Shown here: piece after piece, positions 1 to 10,090 of the stretch
Position numbering within the stretch: the stretch's first letter is position 1
Layout of the letters: every line of letters begins with the position of its first letter
From: Pseudomonadota bacterium
GTDB lineage: Bacteria; Pseudomonadota; Gammaproteobacteria; Burkholderiales; Rhodocyclaceae
Length of the DNA: 64,000 bases
Assembly: GCA_018262235.1 (NCBI GenBank)
Contig: JAGTRY010000007.1
Span: 24,327 to 88,326, forward strand
Direction: 5' to 3'
Made by a program: the position numbers and the translations under genes
The notes under the pieces: generated by a model
The model's database searches: none
What the model was told of the DNA's origin: nothing
The model's input: the letters and a program-made list of their open reading frames with translations, nothing else

Positions 1-319
1 CGCCCTGATACCAGCGGATGTTGCCGTAGGTCTTGCTGGCCGGATCCGTATCCTGCATGGGCGGCAGCGCTGCAAGCATGTTGCTGATCTGGCCTGGATC
101 CCCCTTGACGGCCACCGCGTCCAGCACCAGCCCCACGACATCGATGGAGGTCATGCGCTCACGCAATTGCCCCTGTGCAAACAGGCGGGCATAACGCGCT
201 TCGACCGCGGCACGCAACACCGGTTGCGCCACGAAATCGGCCTGCCCGCGCGTAACAGGCGCCTGTGCCAGAACGCTCCCGGTCAACAGCAACCAGCCCA
301 AAATCCACAGCCCACGCAT
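1..319 (-). CDS. Exported protein of unknown function, N-terminal part
   Basis: The first 106 codons of a minus-strand gene run off the left edge of the window, so its end is not visible. The ATG at 319 follows an AGAGGAG ribosome site at good spacing. The product opens with a hydrophobic segment and a likely signal peptidase site (LLLTGSVLAQA), so it is probably secreted to the periplasm or outer membrane. The remaining residues (for example DPASKTYGNIRWYQG) match no family I recognise with confidence. The gene diverges from the MFS gene across about 900 bp occupied by a tandem repeat array. It is absent from the ORF track because it has no stop inside the window. Confidence 0.7.
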   Translation of the reverse strand, partial: MRGLWILGWLLLTGSVLAQAPVTRGQADFVAQPVLRAAVEARYARLFAQGQLRERMTSIDVVGLVLDAVAVKGDPGQISNMLAALPPMQDTDPASKTYGNIRWYQG

Positions 320-450
320 GGCACGCTCCTCTTTTCCGCACAGAGTCGTTCACGGTAGCTGAAAACTGCAAAAGTCAACGAAAGCAGACCGATTTCATGA
401 AAATGACACATCTGTGCAATTTTTGAGCAACACACTTTTTTTCTTTTTGC

Positions 451-1164
451 TCAAGCACTTGTACCACTTTGCGGAAAATCATCCACAGGCTTCTCCACGT
501 TTTCTGTGGACAGACTGCGCGTGCACCGTATGGAGAGGAAAACTATCTGTCCTGAACGCTGCTTCGCGTCTTGACAGTTTCCCCCTGAAATGCCCCTGGC
601 TCATCCCGGCCGCCTCTGCGGGGGTTCTGCTCCATTTTTGCGCATCTGCGGGTTTTCCCTAGGCATCAGACACTTGCCTCACTTATCCGGCACTCATCCA
701 CAGGGTTCTCCACGCTTTCTGTGGACGCCGCCGGACTTGTGGAAAAATCCGGGCCGTTTTTTCCATCCAAAAGCCCTTTCACGGCTTGACAGAATTTCCC
801 GCGCATGCCGCGAAGACCCGCATCCATGGCCGATCTCCACAATGCTCACTTCTTGATCAAAGAGATTTTCTGCTACCCCGTCAAGCACTTGCCCCACTTA
901 TCCGGCACTCATCCACAGACTTCTCCACGCTTTGTGTGGATGAATGCAGCCTTGTGGAAAAATCCGGGCCGTTTTTTCCATCCAAAAGCCCTTTCATGGC
1001 TTGACAGATTTTCCTGCGCATGCCGCGAAGACCCGCATCCATGGCCGATCTCCGCATTGCTCACTTCTTGATCAGGGGAATTTTCCACTAGTCCGTCAAG
1101 CACTTGCCCTACTTATCCGGCACTCATCCACAGGCTTCTCCACGCTTTGTGTGGATGAATGCAT
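451..1164. repeat. 215-bp tandem repeat array carrying DnaA-box-like nonamers
   Basis: The segment beginning CACTTG recurs at 456, 671, 886 and 1101, exactly 215 bp apart. Units at 671 and 886 are nearly identical, the 456 unit is diverged and the 1101 unit is partial. Each unit contains TCATCCACA, one mismatch from the DnaA box TTATCCACA, at 479, 694, 909 and 1124. Two units contain TGTGGAAAA (738 and 953), whose complement TTTTCCACA fits TTWTNCACA exactly. Two units also carry an inverted TGTGGATGA (935 and 1150), forming CATCCACA...TGTGGATG dyads. The array fills the gap between divergent genes. It could be a DnaA titration locus, a replication-related element or simply a local duplication. 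Confidence 0.8.
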
Positions 1165-1229
1165 CGCAAGGCTTGGCGAAGCCCGCGCACACGGGTAGGC
1201 TCGCGTCCATTCTGCTGCACTGCCCCTGC

Positions 1230-2390
1230 ATGTCGACCTCTGCTTCCCCGCCCCGTGCTGCCCGCCTTGCCACCCAGGCGCACTTCTTCGTCAACGGCAT
1301 GCTGTTTGCCACCTGGGGCGTACATGTCCCCACGGTCAGGCAGCAATTCGGCCTCAGCGAAGCCAGCCTTTCCTGGTTGATGCTGGCGGTCTGCATCGGT
1401 GCGCTGATTTCGCTCACCCAGGTCGGTGGCTGGGTCGCCCGTCACGGTGCGAGACAGGTCGTCCTCCTTGGCGGTTTGCTGATTGCATTGCCGCTCGCCT
1501 GGTTGCTGTGGGTTCCCGCTTATGCCATGTTGCTGGCAAGCCTGTTCCTGTTCGGTCTGGCCAGCGGCGCCTTCGATGTCGCCATGAATGCCGAGGCTGT
1601 CGCAGTCGAACAGGCATACGGGCGCCCCATCATGTCTTCCTTCCACGGTTTCTTCAGTCTGGGTGGGCTGACCGGTGCGCTGCTCGGCAGCCTGGCAGCC
1701 GCCACCCACACGGTCCCCTGGCTGCATCTGGGCGGCAGTGCCCTGATCGGCTTCGCGATGGTCTGGCTGGCCAGCCAACACATGCTGCCGCTGCCCGCCG
1801 CATCTGCCACGAATGAAGATCAAGCGGGCTTTCGCCTGCCACATGGCACCATCCTGCTGCTGGGTCTGCTCGCCGCACTGGGCCTGATCGGCGAAGGTGC
1901 GATGTATGACTGGAGTACGCTCTACATGGTCAAGGAACTCGACAGCCCACAACAGATTGCCGCGCTCGGTTATGGCGCGTTTTCCGGCGCGATGGCGGCA
2001 GGCCGCTTCGGGGGCGACTGGCTGCGTGGCAGGCTGGGGGCAGCACGCACCCTGAGCCTGTCGGCCTGGATTGCGGCAGTGGCCATGAGCGCCACGCTGG
2101 CTATCGGCCACCCGCTGGCGGCACTGCCCGGCTTCGCCCTGGTCGGCCTTGGCTTTTCGAACATGATCCCGGTACTCTTCTCCGCTGCGGCCAAGGTGCC
2201 AGGCGTCACCGCAGCCCATGGCATCGCCGGGGTTTCCGGCGTCGGTTATCTGGGCTTCATGCTCGGCCCACCGTTGATCGGCGCCATCGCGCATGCCACC
2301 CGCCTGTCCATCGCCTTGCTGGTCGTCGCGGTCTTTTCCGCGATAGCCGCCCTGCTGACCCACCGCGCCCTGCGTGCTGCCAGCCGTTGA
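1230..2390 (+). CDS. MFS transporter, YbjJ-like
   Basis: This 386-residue integral membrane protein has about twelve hydrophobic segments and belongs to the major facilitator superfamily. The opening FVNGMLFATWGVHVPTVRQQFG and the glycine-rich helices resemble the E. coli YbjJ/FucP-like branch; its substrate is not known. The ORF track begins at 1104 inside the tandem repeat. The ATG at 1230 (MSTSASPPRAAR) is preferred because the earlier codons are repeat sequence and family members begin near here. It lies 36 bp upstream of the spermidine-synthase-like gene on the same strand, so the two may be co-transcribed. Confidence 0.8.
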   Translation: MSTSASPPRAARLATQAHFFVNGMLFATWGVHVPTVRQQFGLSEASLSWLMLAVCIGALISLTQVGGWVARHGARQVVLLGGLLIALPLAWLLWVPAYAMLLASLFLFGLASGAFDVAMNAEAVAVEQAYGRPIMSSFHGFFSLGGLTGALLGSLAAATHTVPWLHLGGSALIGFAMVWLASQHMLPLPAASATNEDQAGFRLPHGTILLLGLLAALGLIGEGAMYDWSTLYMVKELDSPQQIAALGYGAFSGAMAAGRFGGDWLRGRLGAARTLSLSAWIAAVAMSATLAIGHPLAALPGFALVGLGFSNMIPVLFSAAAKVPGVTAAHGIAGVSGVGYLGFMLGPPLIGAIAHATRLSIALLVVAVFSAIAALLTHRALRAASR

Positions 2391-2426
2391 AAACCATTGT
2401 CATCCATCCACGAACGAGCCCTTGCC

Positions 2427-3197
2427 ATGAACCATTCCTCCATCGACATCAGCGAAGAAGCCGGCATCCGTTACCTGCATTTCGGTTCGGAATGGGTCCA
2501 GGGGGCGATGCGCATCCGCCGCCCCATTGATCTTGAACTCGAGTACACCCGCGAGATGATGTTCGGCCTGCTCTTGCGGGGTGGGTTCGGCGCCGATGCG
2601 AAGTGGCCCAAGCGCATCCTGCTGATCGGCCTGGGTGCGGGTTCGCTGACCAAGTTCTGCTACTGGAAGCTGCCACAGGCCCGCGTGACCACCGTGGAGA
2701 TCAGCGAGGCGGTATGGGCTGCAGCCAGTTTCCACTTCAAGCTGCCGGCGGAAGACGCGCGCCTGCGCATCGTGATCGAGGATGGCGTGGATTTCGTCAG
2801 CCAGCCCGGCCCCGGCTATGACTACATCCTGATCGATGGCTATGACGAAGACGCCAAGGTCGGGCTCCTCGACAGCCTGCCCTTCTACCAGGCCTGCTGG
2901 GCACGCCTGAACGAAGGCGGGGTGCTGGCGACCAATCTGTTTGGCCGCTCGCGCCAATACGGGCCACCGCTCAAGCGGCTTTCCGAAGCCTTTGAAGGCC
3001 GCACGCTGGCGCTGCCCCAATGTGCGAGCGGCAATGTCATCGCCCTGGCCACGCGTGGTACGGCCATCCAGGTGCCCCTGACTATGCTGCATACGCGTGC
3101 CGTCGCACTCAAATCAGCCACCGGGCTGGACCTGCGCAGCACGCTCAAACGCTTCACCAAGACGGGGACACTGAAAGACGAAATCCTGGTGTTGTAA
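2427..3197 (+). CDS. Spermidine-synthase-like protein (class I SAM-fold)
   Basis: The 256-residue protein has the Rossmann-like core of the SpeE family: ILLIGLGAGSLTKF near residues 60-75 (glycine-rich nucleotide loop), an acidic residue at the end of strand two (TTVEIS), IEDGVDFV, and YDYILIDGYDED in the catalytic region. The N-terminal beta domain is short, as in the many standalone paralogs of unknown specificity, so polyamine synthesis should not be assumed. The track starts at a TTG (2397); the ATG at 2427 (MNHSSIDISEE) fits family length better, although its ribosome site is weak. It may be in an operon with the MFS gene. Confidence 0.75.
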   Translation: MNHSSIDISEEAGIRYLHFGSEWVQGAMRIRRPIDLELEYTREMMFGLLLRGGFGADAKWPKRILLIGLGAGSLTKFCYWKLPQARVTTVEISEAVWAAASFHFKLPAEDARLRIVIEDGVDFVSQPGPGYDYILIDGYDEDAKVGLLDSLPFYQACWARLNEGGVLATNLFGRSRQYGPPLKRLSEAFEGRTLALPQCASGNVIALATRGTAIQVPLTMLHTRAVALKSATGLDLRSTLKRFTKTGTLKDEILVL

Positions 3198-3305
3198 TCA
3201 CGCGTATTCTTATAAGCAATTCAATTTTTATTCGTTCCCTTGATAAGCACCGCGCCCTACATTGGATCCGTCTCCTGACCCCAAAATCCTGAAAGGGCGC
3301 TGTTC

Positions 3306-4310
3306 ATGAAATCCACACCTCGTTTCCACTGGCTCATCGCTGCATTGCTGGGCCTTGCCACGGCTGGCCAGGCACTTGCAGACACGACGCTGCTCAATGT
3401 GTCCTACGACCCCACCCGCGAGCTGTATCAAAGCTATAACGCAGCTTTTGCCAAGTACTGGAAGGCCAAGACCGGCGAGACCGTCTCGATCAAGGCCTCC
3501 CACGGAGGTTCCGGCGCCCAGGCCCGTACCGTGATCGATGGCCTCGAAGCCGATGTCGTCACCCTGGCACTGGCCTACGACATTGATGCAATTGCCGAGA
3601 AGGCCAAGTTCATCGCGCCGGATTGGCAGAAACGTCTTACGCACAACGCCTCGCCTTACACTTCGACCATCGTGTTCCTGGTTCGCAAGGGCAATCCCAA
3701 GAAGATCAAGGACTGGCCGGATCTGGCCCGCTCCGGCATAGAAGTCATCACCCCGAACCCGAAGACCTCCGGCGGCGCACGCTGGAACTATCTGGCCGCC
3801 TGGGGCTATGCCCTCAAGCACAACGGTGGCGATGAAGCTTCGGCAAAGGCCTTCGTGAAACAGATTTATGGCAACGTCAAGGTACTCGACTCGGGAGCCC
3901 GTGGCGCAACCACGACTTTCACCCAGCGTGAAATCGGTGACGTGTTGATCGCCTGGGAAAACGAAGCCTACCTGGCCGTGAAGGAAGAGCCGAACAAGTT
4001 CGAGATCATCACCCCGTCGCTTTCCATCCTCACCGAACCGCCGGTTTCAGTGGTCGACAAGGTGGTCGACCGGCGTGGCACCCGCAAGATCGCCGAAGCC
4101 TATCTGCAATACCTGTATTCGCCGGAAGGTCAGGACATCGCGGGCAAGAACTTCTACCGCCCGATCGATCCGAAGATCGCCGCGAAATATGCCAAGCAGT
4201 TCGCTCCGGTCAAGCTCTTCACCATCGACGATGTGTTTGGTGGCTGGCAAAAAGCCCAGAAGACCCACTTCTCTGACGGTGGTGTGTTCGACCAGATCGG
4301 TCCGCGCTGA
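3306..4310 (+). CDS. sbp: Periplasmic sulfate-binding protein
   Basis: The product is the substrate-binding subunit of a sulfate/thiosulfate ABC importer, 334 residues, close to the family norm. A cleavable signal peptide ends at GQALA. The mature protein has family signatures: [60 protein letters not shown] and a C-terminal FYRP region. No cysTWA membrane or ATPase genes are in this window, so the partners must lie elsewhere. The gene is followed by a clear intrinsic terminator, indicating a single-gene unit. The AT-rich leader (3205-3240) probably holds the promoter; I could not identify a CysB site. Confidence 0.93.
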   Translation: MKSTPRFHWLIAALLGLATAGQALADTTLLNVSYDPTRELYQSYNAAFAKYWKAKTGETVSIKASHGGSGAQARTVIDGLEADVVTLALAYDIDAIAEKAKFIAPDWQKRLTHNASPYTSTIVFLVRKGNPKKIKDWPDLARSGIEVITPNPKTSGGARWNYLAAWGYALKHNGGDEASAKAFVKQIYGNVKVLDSGARGATTTFTQREIGDVLIAWENEAYLAVKEEPNKFEIITPSLSILTEPPVSVVDKVVDRRGTRKIAEAYLQYLYSPEGQDIAGKNFYRPIDPKIAAKYAKQFAPVKLFTIDDVFGGWQKAQKTHFSDGGVFDQIGPR

Positions 4311-4342
4311 GCGAAACGTCTTTCCGCCCTAAAAAAAACCGG

Positions 4343-4380
4343 AAGGGCTGCGTGAACGCGGGTTCATGCAGCCCTTTTTC
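4343..4380 (+). terminator. Intrinsic terminator after sbp
   Basis: A stem AAGGGCTGC/GCAGCCCTT with an internal TGAA/TTCA extension is followed by TTTTTC, 32 bp after the sbp stop codon. Confidence 0.85.
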
Positions 4381-4399
4381 CTGAACGGGAGCCCCACCC

Positions 4400-5047
4400 A
4401 TGTCCACCATCCTGATCGTACCCGGCCTCCACGGCAGCGGCCCGACGCACTGGCAAAGCTGGTTCGAACAGAAACTGCCCAACACCCTGAGGGTCGAACA
4501 AAGCGACTGGGCGGATCCCTATCTGCCACGCTGGTCCGGCACCCTCCGCCGCGAACTGGATCGTGCCACCGGACATGTCTGGATCATCGCCCATAGCTTC
4601 GGTTGCCTGGCCAGCGTGATGGCCGCGGCAGACTATCGCGACAAGCTGGCCGGCATGATGCTGGTGGCCCCGGCCGATCCCGAGAAATTCGGCGTCAGCG
4701 ACATCCTGCCCGCGCAGCGTCTCGATTTCCCGAGTGTCGTCGTCGCCTCCAGCAACGATCCCTGGGTACGTCTGACCAAGGCTGCCTATCTGGCCGACCA
4801 GTGGGGCTCACGCCTGATCAGTCTGGGCGCGGCCGGACACATCAATGCAGACTCGGGCTTCGGCCCCTGGCCGGAAGGGCTGGCCATCTTCGACCAGCTG
4901 CGCAACACCCAGTCCGACCTGCCCCTCGGCCCGCTGGACCCGGATTACCGCTTCACCGCCCGCAAACCCTTCGCCCGCTCGCGCAAGCCAAAACCCCTCG
5001 CCAATCGCCTGCTCGCCAACTGGCAGCAGTGGCTGTACGGGCACTGA
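4400..5047 (+). CDS. RBBP9/YdeN-type serine hydrolase
   Basis: This is a 215-residue alpha/beta hydrolase of the RBBP9/YdeN family. The N-terminus has the family hallmark VPGLHGSGPTHWQSW. The nucleophile is the serine of AHSFG, the acid is the aspartate of SSNDPWV and the histidine lies in AGHINADSGFG, a complete triad in the usual order. There is no signal peptide, so it is cytoplasmic; the physiological substrate is unknown for most family members. A GGGAG ribosome site precedes the ATG. The basic C-terminal tail after residue 180 (ARSRKPKPLANRLL) extends beyond the usual core. It converges on the asparaginase gene and shares a terminator with it. Confidence 0.85.
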   Translation: MSTILIVPGLHGSGPTHWQSWFEQKLPNTLRVEQSDWADPYLPRWSGTLRRELDRATGHVWIIAHSFGCLASVMAAADYRDKLAGMMLVAPADPEKFGVSDILPAQRLDFPSVVVASSNDPWVRLTKAAYLADQWGSRLISLGAAGHINADSGFGPWPEGLAIFDQLRNTQSDLPLGPLDPDYRFTARKPFARSRKPKPLANRLLANWQQWLYGH

Positions 5048-5070
5048 GCGGACGAGCCGGCTGCTTGTGA

Positions 5071-5105
5071 AAAAGGCCCTGGGATGCATACCCAAGGCCT
5101 TTCTC
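5071..5105. terminator. Bidirectional terminator between hydrolase and asparaginase
   Basis: The hairpin AAAGGCC-TGGG/CCCA-GGCCTTT is flanked by an A-run on the left and TTTCT on the right, as expected for two convergent genes. Confidence 0.75.
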
Positions 5106-5150
5106 AAGACAAGCGGGGAAAGCGTTTCCGCCCCCGCAAATCCCTGTCGA

Positions 5151-6251
<1,101 letters not shown>

Positions 6252-6524
6252 TTAAGCCAGAACGATATATGCGCCAGAATGACCCGGCGCAAAACACAGG
6301 CTGAACCCTGCTATTGCAAATAGCTTGCCAAACTTTCCATAAAGTCTGGAATGCCCTGCAAGCAACTGATGTGTAAGGCTGTTTTCAGGACGCACACACG
6401 TCACGATGCCGCCAGACAGTGCCAACAGGCACTCTTTAGGTGCAAAGGTGCAAGGCTGCAACCGTGCCGGAACGGCTGCCGCATGGCAGGCGCCCGGTCA
6501 GGCGCTCAGAAGCAGTGTCCCGGG

Positions 6525-7232
6525 CTAACGCATCACCTGGGTATAAACCGTCCGGTCGGCCTCGTAGCAGGAGCACGACACAGCCTCCAGGCCACCGCGA
6601 TCCAGGATCGTGATATCGCCGCGGCGATAGCTGATCAGCTTGTGATCCTGCAAGGAACTCGCCGCCTTGGTCACGCCGACCCGCCTGACCCCCAGCATGT
6701 AAGCCAGGAATTCCTGGGTGACGTGAAACGCGTTGGAATGGGCACGATCCTGGGTCATCAGAAGCCAGCGGGCCAGACGTGCCTCGACCACATGGAAACG
6801 CGTGCAGATGGAGGTTTGCGCCAGCTGGCAGATCTGCACATAGAGATAGTGCTTGAGTACGTCCTGCAAGGCCGGGTTACGCTCAAGCGCACGCATGAAC
6901 AGCGCGGCATCCATGCGCAATGCAGTCCCCGCGCCCTGCACCATGGCCTGTAGCGGTGAAATATCCACGCCCAGAATCAGCGCAACGCCGAACATGCCTT
7001 CGTCGCCAATCAATCCAACTTCCAGATGCGTCCCTTCATCAACCGATGCGAGCAAAGAAATGAAACTCGTCGTCGGAAAGTAAACATGGCGGATGCGTGT
7101 GCCGGGTTCGGCCAATATCTCTGCAAACTTGAGTTCTACAGACTCACAAGCCGCCAGAAAGCGCGGCCTGTCTTTGTGCGGCATGGCGCCGAGGAGTCGA
7201 TTGGTTCCAGCGCTGGGGCTAGGGAATGGCAC
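6525..7232 (-). CDS. Crp/Fnr-family transcription regulator (paralog 1)
   Basis: The 235-residue protein has an N-terminal cyclic-nucleotide-binding-like barrel (about residues 15-130) and a C-terminal winged helix, with recognition helix in VTQEFLAYMLGVRRVGVTKAASSLQ. The barrel lacks the canonical GE...RSA phosphate-binding cassette, so cAMP is unlikely to be the ligand. The C-terminal motif SCSCY is shared in CxCY form with the paralogs at 7413 and 45801. The track ORF begins at 7286, but the GTG at 7232 has an AGGAGA site six bases upstream and is the better start. A copy of the shared palindrome lies 105 bp upstream. The gene is tandem with paralog 2, in the same direction. Confidence 0.85.
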   Translation of the reverse strand: MPFPSPSAGTNRLLGAMPHKDRPRFLAACESVELKFAEILAEPGTRIRHVYFPTTSFISLLASVDEGTHLEVGLIGDEGMFGVALILGVDISPLQAMVQGAGTALRMDAALFMRALERNPALQDVLKHYLYVQICQLAQTSICTRFHVVEARLARWLLMTQDRAHSNAFHVTQEFLAYMLGVRRVGVTKAASSLQDHKLISYRRGDITILDRGGLEAVSCSCYEADRTVYTQVMR

Positions 7233-7337
7233 GCAGATTCTCCTGTCAGTGGGGATCTGCAAGCAGCACGTGCGGATGCAACGCACATTGCAGAGTGGGA
7301 CTCACAGGAAAGCATGGGGGCCACTGTGCGGCCTGTC

Positions 7338-7353
7338 TGCGCGCCAGCACACA
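7338..7353 (-). promoter_or_regulatory. Palindromic operator-like site facing crp-like paralog 1
   Basis: Read toward the gene the site is TGTGTGCTGGCGCGCAGAC, a match to the shared TGTnCGnnnGCGnACAGAC motif with one change in the proximal half. It sits 105 bp from the GTG start, nearly the same distance as the site before paralog 2. Confidence 0.5.
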
Positions 7354-7412
7354 CAAGGTACGAATCATCGAAGGGACGGCCAGGACTCCTGCCTGACAGC
7401 CGCGCGCCAGGC

Positions 7413-8132
7413 CTAGAGCTTGTGGAAATCCGGCAGCAGGCGATCAAACTCTTTCTTGACAACGCCATAGCACTCACAGGTCCGGGCTTCGAGCCCGGGC
7501 CGGTCCAGCACCGTGATGCGCCCGCGGTGGTACTCGATCAGGCCGGCTCGCTGCAGATTGCCTGCGGCTTCCGTCACCCCCTCGCGGCGAACCCCGAGCA
7601 TGTTGGCGATCAATTCCTGCGTCATGACCAGATCACTTGAACACAGCCGGTCCAGGCTGAGCAAGAGCCACCGGCACAACTGCTGATCAAGAGAATGATG
7701 CCTGTTGCATACTGCGGTTTGCGCCATCTGGGTCAGAAGCGCCTGGGTATAGCGCAACAGCAAACGCTGCATCGGCCCCGCACGATGGAACTCGTCCTTG
7801 AGCAACTGTGCCTTGACACGGTAAGCATGCCCCGCACTCTGCACCACAGCCCGGCTGGGCGTGGTATCTCCACCCATGAAGAGCGAGATGCCCACGACGC
7901 CTTCATTCCCGACGACGGCTATTTCTGCCGAGGATCCATCCTCCATGACATACAACAGCGACACGATGGTGTCAGTGGGGAAGTAGACGTGACGCATCTG
8001 GACGCCGGATTCATAGAGCACATCCTCCAGCGGCATCGTGACAAGTTCCATCATCGGCAGGATCCGCGCATATTCTTCAGGCGGCAGTGCGGCAAGCAGA
8101 TGATTCTGATGGGGCGAGTGATTTTCAGGCAT
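7413..8132 (-). CDS. Crp/Fnr-family transcription regulator (paralog 2)
   Basis: This 239-residue regulator combines a cNMP-binding-like N-domain with a winged-helix C-domain (LVMTQELIANMLGVRREGVTEAAGNLQ). It is strikingly similar to the third paralog at 45801 (shared GNEGVVGISLFMGGDTTPS, RYTQALLTQMAQTAVCNRHHS and CECYGVVKKEF) and more distantly to paralog 1. The ligand cassette is non-canonical. The conserved CxCY motif and a conserved AVCNRHH cysteine could support redox or metal sensing, which is inference. In the recognition helix the arginine and glutamate corresponding to CRP R180/E181 are kept. A near-perfect copy of the shared palindrome sits 103 bp upstream, suggesting autoregulation. 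Confidence 0.88.
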   Translation of the reverse strand: MPENHSPHQNHLLAALPPEEYARILPMMELVTMPLEDVLYESGVQMRHVYFPTDTIVSLLYVMEDGSSAEIAVVGNEGVVGISLFMGGDTTPSRAVVQSAGHAYRVKAQLLKDEFHRAGPMQRLLLRYTQALLTQMAQTAVCNRHHSLDQQLCRWLLLSLDRLCSSDLVMTQELIANMLGVRREGVTEAAGNLQRAGLIEYHRGRITVLDRPGLEARTCECYGVVKKEFDRLLPDFHKL

Positions 8133-8445
8133 GGGCGGCTTCCAGAATATTCATGACAGATCCGGCCGCATTGCGGCGACAGCACGGAGCAAGCTCTGCT
8201 CCCTTGCAAGTGTTATGGAAACCCCGGGCTTGGTATGTTCGCTAGCGTACACACAATCATGCGCGTCATTGCAACGCCCATTCAAACTATTTAGTGGATA
8301 AGTAGCTGATATTTTTCAGCAAATCACGCGTACTTCGGCGCACTGAGCGGCACACCTGATCCGGGCATGCCCTTTGGTCCGGTAGATCACGTCCTCTCCG
8401 CGCCTGATGTTTCCGGGCGAACACGACCGGGATAGCCCGCACCGG
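8133..8445. other. Intergenic region upstream of crp-like paralog 2
   Basis: This 313-bp gap holds the promoter region of paralog 2, including the palindrome at 8236, and the end of the antiporter unit. No further gene or clear terminator was seen. Confidence 0.6.
8236..8251 (-). promoter_or_regulatory. Palindromic operator-like site facing crp-like paralog 2
   Basis: TGTTCGCTAGCGTACA is a 16-bp palindrome with one mismatch pair; TGT and ACA are 10 bp apart as in CRP/FNR sites. It is one of the best copies of the shared motif. Confidence 0.65.
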
Positions 8446-9762
8446 TCAGAGCCTGGCCCGGCGCGCTTTGCGGCGCGCATAGCGATCCATCAACGGCGTC
8501 ACGGAAATGCCATGCAGGATGATGGAAACCACAATCGTACTCAGCGTGAGGGCAATGATCTTTCCTGCCAAGGCTTGCGGCAAGCCATGGTTGATGGCGT
8601 ACATCAGGTAATAGATTGAACCGATACCGCGAATGCCGAACCAGGCAATCAACAATTGCTGGTCGCGCAGCACCGGAGCCCCGAGCAACCCCAGCCATAC
8701 CGACACGGGGCGCACCAGCACCAACAGAAGCAGGACAAACCAGCCTGCACTGATCGTGAAATAGGAGTACGCCAACATGGCGCCCACCACCAGCACCACT
8801 CCGACTTCGGCAACCCGCTCCAGTTGATCGTTGAAACCTTGCATCTGCTGTCGCATGAATGCACTGGCATACGCAGAATGAACAGAGAGCGCCTCATTGG
8901 CCATGCGGCTCTGCAACCCGGTTTCACGGACCACGGCAGAATCGGGATCCCCAGGGCGTTCTTTCACCCGTTGCAACGCCAGGCCCGCCGCAATCACGGC
9001 CAGGAACCCGTTCGCGTAGACGAACAGTGAAATTCCGTAGGCCAGCGCGACCAGCCCGAGAGCGAGAAATTCGTCGTGGCCAACAGACTCTCCATGACGA
9101 CTGCGCAAGTAGACCACCAGCCTGCCAATCAGGGTTCCCAGCACACTACCGATGGCCACGCCACTCATGACCGACCACAGCACATCCACAGCAATCCAGT
9201 GCCAGCCCCCCGTGCCCAGGTCGTGCAGCCCCAGCAAGCCAAGGCCCAGCAACACAAAGGGAAACGCTGCGCCATCATTCAAGCCGCCTTCGCCGGTCAG
9301 GCTGAATCGCAAGCGATCTCTGTCGTTCGCTTCCAGCACCTGTACATCGGAAGCCAGCACCGGATCGGTCGGGGCCAGGATCGCCCCCAGCAATACCGCC
9401 GCGCCCAAAGGCAAGCCCAGCCCCAGGTAACCGATCAAGGTGATCAGGGCTACGGTAATGCACATCGAGATCGTGGCGAGCCGTAGCGGCAAGCGCCATC
9501 CCTTGTTCGACAAAGGCAGCCCCAGCTTGAGGCCTACTGCAAACAGGGAGATCAGCACCGCCACTTCGGCGACCCGTTCGAGCACGCCGGAATAGACCAA
9601 AGGATCCGGCGTCAGGAGCGCCCATCCGGCTGGACCCAGGCCATACCCCACGGCCAGATAGAGCATTGCAGCACTGACCGGCAGGCGCCGCAAGGCGGTT
9701 CCGGACAGCGCCATGGTCGTCAAAAGCACACCGATGATGAACGCCCACATTGCGAAAACCAC
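8446..9762 (-). CDS. CPA1-family sodium/proton antiporter
   Basis: The 438-residue polytopic membrane protein belongs to the CPA1 cation/proton antiporters. The conserved core is visible as GAILAPTDPVLASDVQV followed by EGGLNDGAAFPFVLLGLGLLG, which contains the family ASP pair of the ion path. The C-terminal half has further helices including RGIGSIYYLMYAINHGLP, typical of the NhaP-like branch. It likely exchanges monovalent cations for protons at the inner membrane. The start used is GTG at 9762 with a GGGGTG element upstream; ATG at 9750 is an alternative. The gene is apparently monocistronic. Confidence 0.85.
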   Translation of the reverse strand: MVFAMWAFIIGVLLTTMALSGTALRRLPVSAAMLYLAVGYGLGPAGWALLTPDPLVYSGVLERVAEVAVLISLFAVGLKLGLPLSNKGWRLPLRLATISMCITVALITLIGYLGLGLPLGAAVLLGAILAPTDPVLASDVQVLEANDRDRLRFSLTGEGGLNDGAAFPFVLLGLGLLGLHDLGTGGWHWIAVDVLWSVMSGVAIGSVLGTLIGRLVVYLRSRHGESVGHDEFLALGLVALAYGISLFVYANGFLAVIAAGLALQRVKERPGDPDSAVVRETGLQSRMANEALSVHSAYASAFMRQQMQGFNDQLERVAEVGVVLVVGAMLAYSYFTISAGWFVLLLLVLVRPVSVWLGLLGAPVLRDQQLLIAWFGIRGIGSIYYLMYAINHGLPQALAGKIIALTLSTIVVSIILHGISVTPLMDRYARRKARRARL

Positions 9763-10090
9763 GACTTGTCACCCCGGGTCAAACCAACAGGAAAAAAACA
9801 TTACGAAAACATATCCAGACTGCTGCACAGGAACGTGGATATCTACCGTGATGCCGCCTTGCGTCACGAAAAGATACGCGACTCGCCCGACGCACTGTGT
9901 GCGCGAACAGACAGACCGGGCATGGTCTTCCGGATATCTTTCATCCATCTCTGCGAGATGAGACGTGATGCATGGCCTGCCGCACCAAGTTGCGTGGGTC
10001 ATGAACTGCGCAGCCTTGCCGAAGATCGCGGAGCACCAGACCAAACACGCTGGCGCCCCACGCCAGAAACGATCCAACGAAGGAAATGAC
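9763..10090. other. Divergent promoter region, antiporter and periplasmic repeat protein
   Basis: This 328-bp gap contains one copy of the shared palindrome (9894) facing the plus-strand gene. No additional gene could be supported. Confidence 0.55.
9894..9909 (+). promoter_or_regulatory. Palindromic operator-like site facing the 10091 gene
   Basis: ACTGTGTGCGCGAACA followed by GACAG keeps the strong proximal half GCGAACAGAC; the distal half is degenerate. It lies 181 bp upstream of the start. Confidence 0.45.

Noticed and set aside
451-1164. CRISPR array
   Set aside because: The period is 215 bp with near-identical whole units rather than short repeats and unique spacers; no cas genes.
1113-2363. 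416-codon minus-strand ORF opposite the MFS gene
   Set aside because: Gln/Gly/Arg-rich translation with no motifs, entirely antisense to a well-supported membrane transporter.
6260-6520. Shared motif before the asparaginase gene
   Set aside because: Inspection of the region found only isolated GCACACAC fragments without a paired half-site.
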